From: Rhodobacter sp.
Lineage (GTDB): Bacteria > Pseudomonadota > Alphaproteobacteria > Rhodobacterales > Rhodobacteraceae
Assembly (NCBI GenBank): GCA_020250445.1
Contig: JADCEF010000020.1
Span: 62,001-126,000 of the forward strand
Length of the DNA: 64,000 bases
Direction of reading: 5' to 3'
A model generated the notes under the pieces. That model was not told where the DNA came from. It did no database searches and worked only from the letters and a program-made list of their open reading frames with translations. Below, in pieces: positions 53,073 through 62,431 of the stretch. Made by a program: the position numbers and the translations under genes. Within the stretch, counting starts at the first letter, position 1. Every line of letters begins with the position of its first letter.

Positions 53073-55712
53073 TCAGTGCCGGATCATGCCGCGCAATTCG
53101 TAGATCAGGCGCAGGGCGTCCATCGGGGTCAGGTCGTCGGGGTGAATTTCGATCAGGCGCGCCTCAACCTCTGACGGTTCAGGCTTGGCGGGCGCTGCCC
53201 GTGCCGGAGCGGCCCGGAACAGCGGCAGGTCATCGATCAGCGCCACAGGGCGCGGGCCGCCGGCGCGGTCGCCTGATTCGAGCGTTTCCAGAATTGTGCG
53301 GGCGCGGTCGATGACGGCGGCGGGAAGCCCGGCAAGCTTGGCAACCTGCACGCCATAGGATCGGTCCGCCGCGCCTTCCCGCACCTCGTGCAGGAAGATG
53401 ATCTGGCCATCCCACTCCTTGACGGTGACGGTCGCGTTTTCAACGCCGGGCAATTTGCCCGCCAGGGCGGTCATCTCGTGATAATGCGTGGCGAACAACG
53501 CGCGGCAGCGGTTGACGTCGTGCAGATGCTCCAGCGTGGCCCATGCAATGGACAGTCCGTCATAGGTCGCGGTCCCCCGCCCGATCTCGTCCAGAATCAC
53601 CAGCGCCCGATCATCGGCCTGGTTCAGGATCGCTGCCGTTTCGACCATCTCGACCATGAAGGTGGACCGCCCTCGTGCCAGGTCGTCCGACGCGCCGACA
53701 CGGCAGAACAGTTGGCTGACCAGCCCGATATGGGCCCGCGTTGCCGGAACAAAGCTTCCGGCCTGTGCCAGAAGGGCAATCAGGGCATTCTGGCGCAGGA
53801 AGGTGGACTTTCCCGCCATGTTGGGGCCTGTCAATAGCCAGAGCGCCGGCGTCTCTCCCGTTGTCAGCACACAGTTATTGGCAACAAAGCTGCCGCCGCT
53901 CTGACGGCGCAGCGCGCGTTCCACCACCGGGTGCCGGCCGCCGGTGATCCAGAAGGCCCGGCTGTCCGTGACCACGGGTTCAACCCAGTTCTCTGCCGCG
54001 GCAAGGTCGGCCAGGGCCGCAGTCAGATCGATCTCGGCCAGGGCGCGTGCCGTCGCGGCGATCTGCCCCGCCACGGCCAGAGTGGCCGATTTCAGGCCAT
54101 CATAGAGCCGCTTTTCAATTTCCAGCGCATGATTTCCGGCGTTCAGGATGCGGGTCTCAAGGTCTGACAGCGGTATGGTGGTGAAGCGCAGCAGGTTGGC
54201 TGTTGTCTGGCGGTGGATAAAGGTCTCTGACAGTGGCGGCTTCAGCATCCGCTCTGCATGCAGGTCCGTTGTTTCGATGAAATAGCCCAGGACGTTGTTG
54301 TGCCTGATCTTCAGGCTCTGGATGCCGCTCAGCATGGCATAATCCGCCTGAAGCGCGGCAATCACGGCGCGCCCTTCGTCGCGAAGGCGGCGTGCTTCGT
54401 CAAGGGCAGGGTCGTGGCCTGCCGCAATAAAGCCGCCATCCCGCGCCAGCAGCGGTGGTTCTGCGACCAGGGCCGCCCCCAGCATGGCAATAAGCCCAGA
54501 ATGCCCGGTCAGTCCGGCCGCCGCCCGCGCCAGCAGCGGCGGCGCGTCTGCAAGGCGCGCGGCCACTGTCTCTGCCACTGCAAGACCGGTGCGGATCGCG
54601 CCCAGATCGCGCGGTCCCCCCCGATCCAGTGCCAGCCGCGACAGTGCCCGGTCGATGTCCGGAACCTGACGCAGGTCGGCCCGCAAGCCATCGCGCCGCA
54701 GACCCTGTTCTGCCAGAAACCGCACCGCGTCAAGCCGTTCCAGGATCACGCCAAGGTCACGCGATGGTCCGGAAAGCCGCCGCTCCAGCAGGCGCGCGCC
54801 ACCTGCCGTGACCGTCCGGTCCACGGAAGAAAGCAACGACCCCTCGCGCCCGCCAGCCAGGCCGGCGGTGATTTCCAGGTTGCGCCGTGTGGCGGCATCG
54901 ATCTGCATCGTGTCGCCCTGCCTCTCGGCGATAGGGGGGCGCAGCAGGGGAAGTTTGCCGCGCTGCGTCAGTTCAAGATAGTCAACAATGGCCCCCATGG
55001 CAGACAGATCAGCCCTGTCGAATGTGCCGAAGGCGTCCAGCGTCGTGACCCCGAACAGGATGCACAGCCGCCGCTCTGCCGCCGTGCTGTCAAAGCTGGA
55101 CCGCGCCAAAGTTGTGGCTGCGGCCCCCGCCTCGGCGATCAGCGCAGACCATTCGCCCTCGCGCGCCTCGCTCAGCAGGACCTCACGCGGGGCAAGCCGG
55201 GCAAGTTCCGGCCCAAGGCGCAGCGGCGGGCAGGACATGACACGGAATTCCCCTGTCGAGATGTCGACCCAGGCCAGGGACGCCCCCTCGCGCACCTCGG
55301 CCCAGGCGGCCAGAAAATTGTGCCGCCGGGCATCCAGCAGGCCGTCTTCCGTCAGGGTTCCGGGCGTCACCAGGCGGACCACATCGCGGCGCACCACGGA
55401 TTTGGATCCGCGTTTGCGCGCCTCGGCCGGGTCTTCCATCTGTTCGGCAATCGCCACCCGAAATCCCTTGCGGATCAGGGTCAGCAGATAGCCTTCGGCG
55501 GCGTGCACCGGAACGCCGCACATCGCGATGTCTTCGCCGAGATGCTTGCCCCGCCGCGTCAGCGCAATATCCAGGGCCTCGCTTGCGGCGACGGCATCAT
55601 CAAAGAACATCTCGTAAAAATCGCCCATCCGATAGAACAAAAGCGCGCCCGGGTTGGCGGCCTTGATCTCCAGATACTGCGCCATCATCGGCGTGACGCT
55701 GTCTTCGCTCAC
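53073..55712 (-). CDS. mutS: DNA mismatch repair protein MutS
   Basis: Mismatch-recognition ATPase of 879 residues, normal length. The N-terminal mismatch-binding motif is ALLFYRMGDFYEMFFDDA, with Phe and Glu of the wedge. Connector, core and clamp domains follow. The ATPase domain has Walker A GPNMAGKSTFLRQNALIALLAQAGSFVPA, the ST motif DDLARGRSTFMVEM, Walker B ALVILDEIGRGTATYDGLSIAWA, and a helix-turn-helix dimer region. A perfect 26-bp palindrome lies 70 bp upstream of its start. Confidence 0.97.
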   Translation of the reverse strand: MSEDSVTPMMAQYLEIKAANPGALLFYRMGDFYEMFFDDAVAASEALDIALTRRGKHLGEDIAMCGVPVHAAEGYLLTLIRKGFRVAIAEQMEDPAEARKRGSKSVVRRDVVRLVTPGTLTEDGLLDARRHNFLAAWAEVREGASLAWVDISTGEFRVMSCPPLRLGPELARLAPREVLLSEAREGEWSALIAEAGAAATTLARSSFDSTAAERRLCILFGVTTLDAFGTFDRADLSAMGAIVDYLELTQRGKLPLLRPPIAERQGDTMQIDAATRRNLEITAGLAGGREGSLLSSVDRTVTAGGARLLERRLSGPSRDLGVILERLDAVRFLAEQGLRRDGLRADLRQVPDIDRALSRLALDRGGPRDLGAIRTGLAVAETVAARLADAPPLLARAAAGLTGHSGLIAMLGAALVAEPPLLARDGGFIAAGHDPALDEARRLRDEGRAVIAALQADYAMLSGIQSLKIRHNNVLGYFIETTDLHAERMLKPPLSETFIHRQTTANLLRFTTIPLSDLETRILNAGNHALEIEKRLYDGLKSATLAVAGQIAATARALAEIDLTAALADLAAAENWVEPVVTDSRAFWITGGRHPVVERALRRQSGGSFVANNCVLTTGETPALWLLTGPNMAGKSTFLRQNALIALLAQAGSFVPATRAHIGLVSQLFCRVGASDDLARGRSTFMVEMVETAAILNQADDRALVILDEIGRGTATYDGLSIAWATLEHLHDVNRCRALFATHYHEMTALAGKLPGVENATVTVKEWDGQIIFLHEVREGAADRSYGVQVAKLAGLPAAVIDRARTILETLESGDRAGGPRPVALIDDLPLFRAAPARAAPAKPEPSEVEARLIEIHPDDLTPMDALRLIYELRGMIRH

Positions 55713-56043
55713 CTTCGCCTCCCCCGTCCCACCCGACCCTACAAAACCACACCCGGTGCGGAAAGCGGCATTTCGCCCCCTGACGGTAACCGCATGCGGT
55801 TACCGTCTGTGCGGGGCACAGCTGCAGGGGGCGTGGGGGTGATCTGGAATCCCGGCTCGATCACTGCCGATCATGCCGACCGCGTGCCACCCCTGCCGCA
55901 ACCGGGGAAACCTCTGCGGCCCTGGACGACAGCAGGGGGTGGGGCGGCAAGGGTGGCCGTCCATCTGTCGCCGCCATTCAGGCAACGCGGGCCGCGGCGG
56001 CGCGGGCCGTGCCGCGGGCATCCAGACCGAACGCCTTCCTGGC
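55713..56043. other. Intergenic region upstream of mutS
   Basis: No credible gene in 331 bp between mutS and the msrA stop, both minus-strand. It contains the 26-bp palindrome at 55782-55807. The rest is GC-rich and featureless to the eye. Confidence 0.6.
55782..55807. repeat. Perfect 26-bp palindrome upstream of mutS
   Basis: A gap-free inverted repeat with half-site GACGGTAACCGCA, centred on GCATGC, 70 bp upstream of the mutS start. With no loop it is more like an operator for a dimeric regulator than an RNA terminator. The embedded GGTAACC arms are not a motif I can assign. Confidence 0.75.
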
Positions 56044-56685
56044 CTAGTTGCCGACCGCGTCGGGCCCCCACAACTGGCTTAACCGCGCGTCCCTGCCGCA
56101 GGCTGCGCGGTAAAGCTTGTAGGCCGATGCCTTGGTGCGCGGACCGAAGCGGGTGATGATGATGTCCCCGCTTTTGTAATAGTCCTGATGATAGTCTTCG
56201 GCGGCGTAAAACGGGCCGGACGGCAGGATTTTCGTCACGATCGGCGTGCCCAGTTGCTGCTCTGCCTTCGCACTTGCGGCTTGCGCCGCCGCACGTTCGG
56301 CCGGGCCGTTCACGAAGATCGCGGTGCGATAGCTGTCGCCCCGGTCACAGAACTGTCCTCCTGCATCGGTCGGATCGACCGATCGGAAAAATCGCTCCAA
56401 CAGATCGGCATAGCTGATCCTGGTTTCATCATAGGTGATCCGCACCGCCTCGTAATGCCCTGTGCCGCCTGCGGTGACCTGTTTGTAGGTCGGATTGGCC
56501 GTGGTGCCGCCGGCAAAGCCCGAGACAACCGACGTAACGCCCGGCACGGTTTCGAAATCCTTCTCGACGCACCAGAAGCAGCCCCCGGCCAGAACGGCCG
56601 TCTTCTGCTCCGCCCGGGCTGCGCCCAGCCCCAGCCAAAGTCCCAAACCCAGCCAAAGAACGGCCCCTGTCGCCCGGATCTTCAT
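56044..56685 (-). CDS. msrA: Peptide methionine sulfoxide reductase MsrA, exported
   Basis: Reduces methionine-S-sulfoxide in oxidised proteins. It has 213 residues with a signal peptide ([25 protein letters not shown]), so it should act in the periplasm. The catalytic motif is [13 protein letters not shown], followed by [32 protein letters not shown] and the C-terminal [14 protein letters not shown]. The start at ATG 56685 has GGAG upstream. A cytoplasmic msrA would be separate. Minus-strand single gene upstream of the divergent aminotransferase. Confidence 0.93.
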   Translation of the reverse strand: MKIRATGAVLWLGLGLWLGLGAARAEQKTAVLAGGCFWCVEKDFETVPGVTSVVSGFAGGTTANPTYKQVTAGGTGHYEAVRITYDETRISYADLLERFFRSVDPTDAGGQFCDRGDSYRTAIFVNGPAERAAAQAASAKAEQQLGTPIVTKILPSGPFYAAEDYHQDYYKSGDIIITRFGPRTKASAYKLYRAACGRDARLSQLWGPDAVGN

Positions 56686-56825
56686 CACAGCTCTCCTCTG
56701 TGGCACAACGATGGGATGGTGCAGGCCCGGCGTCCATTCACCACGCCGTGTGTCACGCAAGGGTGATCGCCCCCCTTGGCCCCGCCCCGCCGCAGCGATA
56801 GCCTGCCATGAAGCGCGGAGGTACC

Positions 56826-57725
56826 ATGACCGATCACATATCCAGCCACCAGGCCAAGGAAGACGCCCGCAACGAGGCGATCCTCATCTACGTCAACGGG
56901 CGCATCCTGCCAAAAGCCGAGGCCGTGGTTTCGGTCTATGACGCCGGGTTCATGCTGGGCGACGGCGTGTGGGAAGGGATTCGCCTGTACGACGGCCGCT
57001 GGGCCTTTCTGGACGAGCATGTCGAACGCCTGTTCGAGGCGGCAAAAGCCATCGACCTTGATATCGCGATGACGCCGGATCAGGTCAAATCGGCAGTGTC
57101 AGAGACACAGAAGGCCAATGGCATGACGACCGATGTCCATGCCCGCCTGATGGTGACGCGCGGGGTCAAGACACGGCCCTTCCAGCATCCGAAGCTGTCG
57201 CAGCGCGGCCCGACCGTGGCGATCATCATGGAACATTCCCGCCCCGAACTGCCGCGTCCGATCCGCCTTGCCACCGTCCCCCACATGCGCGGCCTGCCGA
57301 TGACGCAGGATCCAAAGCTGAACAGCCATTCCAAGCTGAATTGCATCCTGGCCTGCATCGCCGCCGAAAAGGCAGGCGCGGATGAGGCGCTGATGCTGGA
57401 CGTGCACGGGTTTGTAAACACGACCAATGCCTGCAACTTTTTCATTGTGCGCAAGGGGCAGGTCTGGACCAGCACCGGCGACTATTGCATGAACGGTATC
57501 ACGCGCGGCAAGGTCATCCAGCTGTGCCGCGACAACGGCATCCCGGTGTTCGAGCGCAATTTCAGCCTTGTTGATGTCTATTCCGCTGAAGAGGCGTTCC
57601 TGACCGGCACCTTCGGCGCGCAGACACCCGTGGGCGTGGTCGACGGGCGCCGGATCGGCACCGGGCAGATGGGGCCGATGACCGAACGCCTGCGGACCCT
57701 CTACAAGGCGCTGGTGGCCGCATGA
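56826..57725 (+). CDS. Class IV aminotransferase (IlvE/Dat-like)
   Basis: PLP enzyme of fold type IV, 299 residues, related to branched-chain and D-amino-acid aminotransferases and aminodeoxychorismate lyase. Visible parts: [62 protein letters not shown] (PLP Lys) and [21 protein letters not shown]. The ATG at 56826 follows GGAGG. It overlaps the next, sulfotransferase-like gene by 4 bp (ATGA); the pair probably acts together on one substrate, which I cannot name. Confidence 0.88.
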   Translation: MTDHISSHQAKEDARNEAILIYVNGRILPKAEAVVSVYDAGFMLGDGVWEGIRLYDGRWAFLDEHVERLFEAAKAIDLDIAMTPDQVKSAVSETQKANGMTTDVHARLMVTRGVKTRPFQHPKLSQRGPTVAIIMEHSRPELPRPIRLATVPHMRGLPMTQDPKLNSHSKLNCILACIAAEKAGADEALMLDVHGFVNTTNACNFFIVRKGQVWTSTGDYCMNGITRGKVIQLCRDNGIPVFERNFSLVDVYSAEEAFLTGTFGAQTPVGVVDGRRIGTGQMGPMTERLRTLYKALVAA

Positions 57726-58468
57726 CCGGCGCGGCCCCCAGGCGCATCGCGATGTGGTCCGGCCCGCGCAACCTGTCCACGGCGCTTCTTTACAGCTTCG
57801 CCGCGCGCGGGGATTGCGCCGTCTGGGACGAGCCATTCTATGCCGCCTATCTGCGGGCAACCGGCATCGCCCATCCGATGGCCGCCGAAATCATCGCCGC
57901 GAACGAGGCGGATCCGGCACGGGTCGCAGCGGCCTGCATTGGCACTGTTCCGCAAGGTCAGAGCCTGTTTTACCAAAAACACATGACGCTGCACATGATC
58001 CCTGGCTTTGACCGGTCCTTCATGCGCGCCTGTGACAATGTGTTCCTGATCCGCCACCCCGCCCGGGTTGTGGCAAGCTATGCCAGGAAGCGCGAAAACC
58101 CCACACTGGCCGATATCGGCTTTGTGCAGCAGGCGGCGTTGTTCGACGAGGTGGCACAGCAGCTTGGCCACGCGCCCCTGGTGATAGACAGCGCCGACAT
58201 CCTGGCCAACCCGCAGGGCGCGCTGTCTGCCCTGTGCGCGGCGCTGGAGATTCCGTTTACAGAGCGGATGCTGCACTGGCCAGCCGGGCCGAAACCCTAT
58301 GACGGCACCTGGGCACCGCATTGGTACAGCGCTGTGCACCAATCGACGGGGTTCGGGGCAGCCGAGGGCGAGTTGCCCGTGCTGACCGGCGCAGCTGCGG
58401 AACTGGCGGAACAGGCGCTGCCGCATTACCTGCGCCTCAAGCAGGTCAGCCTTGTGCCCCACCGTTGA
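57722..58468 (+). CDS. Sulfotransferase-like P-loop protein
   Basis: Protein of 248 residues with a PAPS-sulfotransferase-type N-terminus: RIAMWSGPRNLSTALLYSFAARGDCAVWDEPFYAAYL. The P-loop-like SGPRNLST, the FLIRHPARVVASYARKRE segment (PAPS 3'-phosphate region) and a C-terminal helical part are consistent with that fold. It is co-transcribed with a class IV aminotransferase. I recall similar fused proteins in eukaryotes, annotated as branched-chain aminotransferase-like. The substrate is unknown. Confidence 0.8.
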   Translation: MTGAAPRRIAMWSGPRNLSTALLYSFAARGDCAVWDEPFYAAYLRATGIAHPMAAEIIAANEADPARVAAACIGTVPQGQSLFYQKHMTLHMIPGFDRSFMRACDNVFLIRHPARVVASYARKRENPTLADIGFVQQAALFDEVAQQLGHAPLVIDSADILANPQGALSALCAALEIPFTERMLHWPAGPKPYDGTWAPHWYSAVHQSTGFGAAEGELPVLTGAAAELAEQALPHYLRLKQVSLVPHR

Positions 58469-58605
58469 CGCCCGCAGCAGTCCGCTGGCACAGGTTGAAG
58501 GGAAACCGAAGCGATAGGTTTTCGGTTTCCGTCTCTAAGGACTGGAGAGTGACATCAAAATGGGACAAAGACGGCCCTTTCGATGTCACGCTGGAGGATT
58601 ATCAT
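58465..58605 (+). pseudogene. higB: 5'-truncated higB toxin remnant
   Basis: The frame reads RWHRLKGNRSDRFSVSVSKDW then RVTSKWDKDGPFDVTLEDYH, matching the C-terminal half of HigB/RelE-type toxins (usual LKGDR…WRICFRW…YDVEIVDYH). The N-terminal half is gone, replaced by the end of the preceding gene's region. The normal stop after DYH is also lost: the frame runs on through the antitoxin gene. The histidine codon overlaps the higA ATG, as expected for a once-overlapping pair. The toxin is almost certainly inactive. Confidence 0.7.
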
Positions 58606-58921
58606 GGAAGCCAGCCCGGGCGTGCTGCCCTTTGCGCCCACTCACCCCGGCGAATACCTGCGCGAAGATATCCTGCCCGCGCTCGGTATGAACGCAACGC
58701 AGCTTGCCGCCCATCTGGGTGTGTCGAAGCAGACGATCTTTGGTATTCTGGCTGAAAAGCGCGCTGTATCGACAGATATGGCGATCCGCCTTGGTCAGGC
58801 GTTCAGGAACGGCGCGCGGTTCTGGCTTGCCCTGCAGATGCAGCATGATCTCTGGATCAGCGAACGCAAGGGCAAGCCAGCGGTCAAACCCCTGGATTGG
58901 GAAGGCGGCATTGCCGCCTGA
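58604..58921 (+). CDS. higA: HigA family antitoxin
   Basis: Antitoxin of 105 residues with an XRE-type helix-turn-helix: FAPTHPGEYLREDILPALGMNATQLAAHLGVSKQTIFGILAEKRAVSTDMAIRLGQAF, followed by GARFWLALQMQHDLWISER. The start is ATG 58604 with GGAGG eight bases upstream, inside the higB remnant. Length and sequence are those of intact HigA, so it survives as an orphan antitoxin that may still repress its own promoter or act on a HigB elsewhere. Convergent with argG. Confidence 0.92.
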   Translation: MEASPGVLPFAPTHPGEYLREDILPALGMNATQLAAHLGVSKQTIFGILAEKRAVSTDMAIRLGQAFRNGARFWLALQMQHDLWISERKGKPAVKPLDWEGGIAA

Positions 58922-58923
58922 CC

Positions 58924-60150
58924 CTACCCCCCCACCCGCGCGTTGCGCGTGGCGATCAGCTTCAGCCGCAGCGCGTTCAGGCGGATGAAGCCGGCGGCGT
59001 CCTTCTGGTCATAGGCGCCTGCGTCTTCCTCAAAGGTCACGTGCTTTTCGGAATACAGTGAATGGTCGGACCAGCGCGCCACGGTCCGGGCCAGCCCCTT
59101 ATACAGCTTGACCCGCACCGTGCCGGTGACATGGTCCTGGGATTTGTCGATCAGCGCCTGTAGCATCTCGCGCTCGGGGCTGAACCAGAAGCCGTTGTAG
59201 ATCAGTTCGGCATAGCGCGGCATGATGCCGTCCTTCAGGTGGCCCGCACCTGCATCCAGCGTGATCTGTTCGATCCCCCGGTGTGCTTCCAGCAGGATGG
59301 TGCCGCCCGGGGTTTCATAGGCCCCGCGCGACTTCATGCCGACAAAGCGGTTTTCCACCAGGTCAAGGCGGCCCACGCCATGCCTGGCACCAAGCTCGTT
59401 CAGCCTGGTCAGGATCATGGCCGGGCTCATCGCCTCGCCGTTGACCGAAACGGCATCGCCGCGCCGAAAGCCGATTTCCACCATTTCCGGCACATCGGGG
59501 GCCAGTTCGGGATCAACCGTGCGCTGCCAGACATAAGCGGGCGGTTCCTGCCCGGGGTTCTCCAGAACCTTGCCTTCGGACGAGGTGTGCAGCAGGTTCG
59601 CATCCACGGAAAACGGTGCTTCGCCGCGCTTGTCCTTCGCGATGGGAATCTGGTTCGCTTCGGCGAATTCCAGCAGCTTCGTGCGGCTGGTCAGATCCCA
59701 TTCGCGCCAGGGGGCGATGACGCGGATCGACGGGTTCAGCGCATAGGCCGAAAGCTCGAACCGCACCTGATCGTTGCCCTTGCCGGTCGCACCATGCGCC
59801 ACGGCATCGGCACCGGTTTCTTCGGCGATCCGCACCAGGTGCTTTGAGATCAGCGGCCGCGCGATCGAGGTGCCCAGCAGATACAGACCCTCATACAGCG
59901 CATTCGCCCGGAACATCGGGAAGACGAAATCCCGCACGAATTCCTCGCGCACGTCGACGATATGGATGTTCCCGGGCGTGATCCCCAGCAGAACCGCCTT
60001 TTCCCGCGCCGGCTCCAGCTCTTCCCCCTGACCCAGATCGGCGGTGAAGGTGACAACCTCGCAGCCGTATTCGGTCTGAAGCCACTTCAGGATGATCGAG
60101 GTATCAAGGCCCCCCGAATAGGCAAGCACCACTTTCTTCGGCTTGGACAT
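58924..60150 (-). CDS. argG: Argininosuccinate synthase
   Basis: ATP-dependent joining of citrulline and aspartate in arginine synthesis, 408 residues. The PP-loop is [17 protein letters not shown], followed by [27 protein letters not shown] (aspartate/citrulline site) and [15 protein letters not shown]. The ATG at 60150 has AGGAG upstream. It ends 2 bp from higA. The gene next to it in relatives, ilvA, is degraded here. Confidence 0.97.
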   Translation of the reverse strand: MSKPKKVVLAYSGGLDTSIILKWLQTEYGCEVVTFTADLGQGEELEPAREKAVLLGITPGNIHIVDVREEFVRDFVFPMFRANALYEGLYLLGTSIARPLISKHLVRIAEETGADAVAHGATGKGNDQVRFELSAYALNPSIRVIAPWREWDLTSRTKLLEFAEANQIPIAKDKRGEAPFSVDANLLHTSSEGKVLENPGQEPPAYVWQRTVDPELAPDVPEMVEIGFRRGDAVSVNGEAMSPAMILTRLNELGARHGVGRLDLVENRFVGMKSRGAYETPGGTILLEAHRGIEQITLDAGAGHLKDGIMPRYAELIYNGFWFSPEREMLQALIDKSQDHVTGTVRVKLYKGLARTVARWSDHSLYSEKHVTFEEDAGAYDQKDAAGFIRLNALRLKLIATRNARVGG

Positions 60151-60230
60151 CGCCCGCTCCTGATAAACAAGGTTTTCAGGGCGTTACCGCGTTTTCCAGG
60201 CAAGGGCAAGCAAGCGGCCGGAGCCGCCGG

Positions 60231-60258
60231 TTGACAGGGGCAAAGACGGTTTGCTAAC
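60231..60258 (+). promoter_or_regulatory. Possible promoter of the 60290 membrane-protein gene
   Basis: A perfect -35 hexamer TTGACA (60231-60236) with a weak -10 (GCTAAC, 60253-60258) at 16-bp spacing, about 32 bp before the ATG. The -35 is strong, but the -10 matches only three of six bases. Confidence 0.35.
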
Positions 60259-60289
60259 CGGATAATCAGGCGGTGAAAGAGGTAACCGG

Positions 60290-61066
60290 ATGAAGGGTTT
60301 CGCAATTTTCCACCATTCGGTGCGGCAGCTTGCTGGCAATATCGGGCCTGCCCTGCGCATCTCAGCGCTCCTGACCGCTATCTTGCAGCTTCTTGGTTAC
60401 CTGCTTGATGTGCAGGGTGACATGGCGCGGTACGGGATCATGTTGGGCACATTCGGCAGCGGGGCATTTCCCTGGAAATCGGTGCTGCCCTATCTTGCGT
60501 TTTCCCTGCTCAGTGGTTGCTGGATCGGGGTCGGCTGGTGCCGCTACGTGCTGATGGAAGAACAGCCCGGCACAGTCCTGCCGCTGTTCAGGCCGTCGCG
60601 GATTGTGGCATACCTTGTGGCATTGCTCGTGCTGACCCTAGCAAGTGTGTTCGCAGGTTTTGTTTTGGGCTTTCTGGCAGGTTTCGTTCTGGGCTTTCTG
60701 AAAGCGCTGAACATGATCGGCGAAACGGCTTCCGTCGTGATGTTTTTGGTCCTGGTCCTGCCGGTCATTCTCGTCTTTTCGCTGCGACTTTCCCTTGGCC
60801 TTCCTGCCGCCGCGATCGGTGAAAAACCGTCAATGACCGCGTCCTGGCGCGCGACGCGCGGCTATGGGTTGGCCATCCTTGTGGCGTCGGTTCTGGTCAT
60901 TCTGGTGATTGTTCTTGTTGCCCTGCCTGTGGGCCTTGTGTTCCAACCCCTCTCTGCGCCAGCGTGGATCTGGCAGGGTTTGATCGGCTGGGTTACCCTC
61001 ATGCTCGGCCTCAGCCTTTCTGCCACACTTTACGGACACTGCGTTCAGGGTAGCCCCTTGGCCTGA
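60290..61066 (+). CDS. Multi-spanning membrane protein of unknown function
   Basis: Protein of 258 residues with about five to six membrane helices (roughly 18-40, 60-85, 100-140, 145-165, 195-220, 225-250). A Gly/Phe-rich stretch VFAGFVLGFLAGFVLGFLKAL is an internal tandem repeat in the third hydrophobic region. The sequence SLGLPAAAIGEKPSMTASWRATRGYG after the fourth helix resembles the conserved loop of DUF975/YciC-like membrane proteins, but I cannot assign a family firmly. Divergent from argG; no operon partner except the decayed ilvA downstream. Confidence 0.7.
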   Translation: MKGFAIFHHSVRQLAGNIGPALRISALLTAILQLLGYLLDVQGDMARYGIMLGTFGSGAFPWKSVLPYLAFSLLSGCWIGVGWCRYVLMEEQPGTVLPLFRPSRIVAYLVALLVLTLASVFAGFVLGFLAGFVLGFLKALNMIGETASVVMFLVLVLPVILVFSLRLSLGLPAAAIGEKPSMTASWRATRGYGLAILVASVLVILVIVLVALPVGLVFQPLSAPAWIWQGLIGWVTLMLGLSLSATLYGHCVQGSPLA

Positions 61067-61103
61067 GGCTTGTTTTTTCCGGCAGGGCACGCCTAATCGC
61101 CTG

Positions 61104-61385
61104 ATGACCCAGTTCACCGATGCGGCCCGCGCCGCCACCCGCGCCTTGCGCCAGCTCTTCCCCGAAACGCCGCTGCAGCGGAACGATCATCTGTGCCAGC
61201 AGTATGATGCCGAAATCTGGCTGAAACGCGAAGACCTCAGTCCTGTGCGCAGACCGGTGCCCGTTTTCTTTCGCCCTTCGATGATCCGGATGTGATCGAG
61301 GGTCAGGCAAGCGTTGCCGTGGAAATACTCGGTCAGCTTGGCCGTGCGCCCGATCTGGTCATCCTGCCGGTGGGTGGCGGCGGCC
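61104..61385 (+). pseudogene. ilvA: Threonine ammonia-lyase remnant (ilvA)
   Basis: The first 50 codons read MTQFTDAARAATRALRQLFPETPLQRN to LKREDLSPVR, the IlvA N-terminus with the start of its PLP motif. The PLP-lysine region (SYKIRGA) and about 80 following codons are deleted. The sequence resumes in another frame as GARFLSPFDDPDVIEGQASVAVEI up to ILPVGGGG, then ends. The enzyme would make 2-oxobutyrate for isoleucine. With the PLP lysine and C-terminal domains missing, it cannot function. Confidence 0.8.
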
Positions 61386-61484
61386 CGCCGTCGGCGCAAA
61401 TCGAAACTCTTGTCACAACCCCCGTTCCCCACAAAGCCTCTCTATTGCACCTCAATACCGAAGCCAATTCCATGTGGAGATGCC

Positions 61485-61570
61485 ATGGCCGTCGGGGTCG
61501 AACAGGTCATTGCAAAGGTCCGGAACGCACGGCTGTTGCCGGTGGTCCTGGTGGACGTCGCGGTGACCTG
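61485..61570 (+). pseudogene. Possible aldolase N-terminal fragment
   Basis: A short stretch beginning MAVGVEQVIAKVRNARLLPVVLVD resembles the N-terminus of KDPG/KDPGal-type aldolases (…RVLPVIVIDDA…). The match is only about 25 residues and then runs into a dehydrogenase fragment, so the identification is tentative. Confidence 0.3.
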
Positions 61571-61601
61571 CGCGCCAGCGCCCGAGTTGCCAGGGCGGGC
61601 A

Positions 61602-61900
61602 ACAGAATTCCTGGGCCGCTTCGGGCGGCTGAACTTCGTTTCGGGTCTGACCTGGGGCACCAAAACTGAAATCGACACCAACAAGGCACATTACCTCAGC
61701 CCGAAGCTTTTGGGTACTGCCGGGTCGAGCCGGGATGACTATGCCTGCGCGCTGGCGCTGGTCGCGACCGGCAAGGTCGATGTGCGCGCCGCCGTAAGCC
61801 CCGGATCGGACTGCGCGATGCGGTGGCGGGCTTCGATCACGCGCTTTCGGGCAAGTGAATGAAGACGGTGATCCTGCCGCAGATGGAAGGCGCGCCATAA
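61602..61900 (+). pseudogene. C-terminal fragment of a zinc-type sugar-alcohol dehydrogenase
   Basis: Reads FGRLNFVSGLTWGTKTEIDTNKAHYLSPKLLGTAGSSRDDYACALALVATGKVDVRAAVS, the C-terminal half of a sorbitol/threonine-dehydrogenase-like medium-chain dehydrogenase. It then shifts frame to GLRDAVAGFDHALSGK, hits a stop, and resumes MKTVILPQMEGAP. The catalytic N-terminal domain is absent. Its final stop overlaps the ruined start of the next dehydrogenase. Confidence 0.75.
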
Positions 61901-62420
61901 AGGCTGCGGTATTGCATGCACCCGGCGATCTGCAGGTGAAAAAGGTGGCGCGATCCGAGACTGGTTCGGGCGAAGTGCTCGCTAAAGTCGGCACTGCGGG
62001 CGTTTTCGGGTCGGACATAAGGCGGGTGATGGTGACGGGTGCCTATCGGTTTCCAACCATCCCGGGCCACGAATTCGCCGGAACAGTCGAAGATGTTGGC
62101 GCGGGCGTCATCCCCCGGTCCCCGACGACCGGGTGGCGGTTGCGCCCTTGATGCCGTGATTTGACAGCGACTGGTGCCGGGCGGGCAAGTTCTCGCTTTG
62201 CGATGATTACGACTTCCTTGGCTCGCGGAGTGACGGTGCCTTTGCCGAATACCTCAGGGCGCCGGCCCGCAACGTGCTCAGGGTGCCGGACAACGTCTTG
62301 GTTGCGGTCGCGGCGACCATCGAACCGGCGGCGATCATCCTGCACCGCATCCGGAAACTGGAAATCAAGTCCGCGATACGGTGGCGGTAACCAGTTGCGG
62401 GGCGATTGGGTACCCTACTG
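61897..62420 (+). pseudogene. Frameshifted zinc-type dehydrogenase (N-terminal two-thirds)
   Basis: The frame KAAVLHAPGDLQVKKVARSETGSGEVLAKVG to IPGHEFAGTVEDVGAGV is the catalytic domain of a second medium-chain dehydrogenase. The expected ATG has become ATA (61896-61899 reads CATA, and the upstream stop is TAA). A frameshift follows GAGV, an in-frame stop interrupts LMP, and DWCRAGKFSLCDDYDFLGSRSDGAFAEY to IEPAAIILHRIRKLEIKS continues. Another shift yields DTVAVTSCGAIGY, then the gene ends. Clearly inactive. Probably part of a former sugar/polyol catabolic cluster. Confidence 0.82.
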
Positions 62421-62431
62421 CCCGCCGCACG

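Noticed and set aside
54258-56156. 632-codon open frame on the plus strand opposite mutS
   Set aside because: Arg/Pro/Gln-rich shadow of mutS on the opposite strand with no domain or ribosome-binding site.
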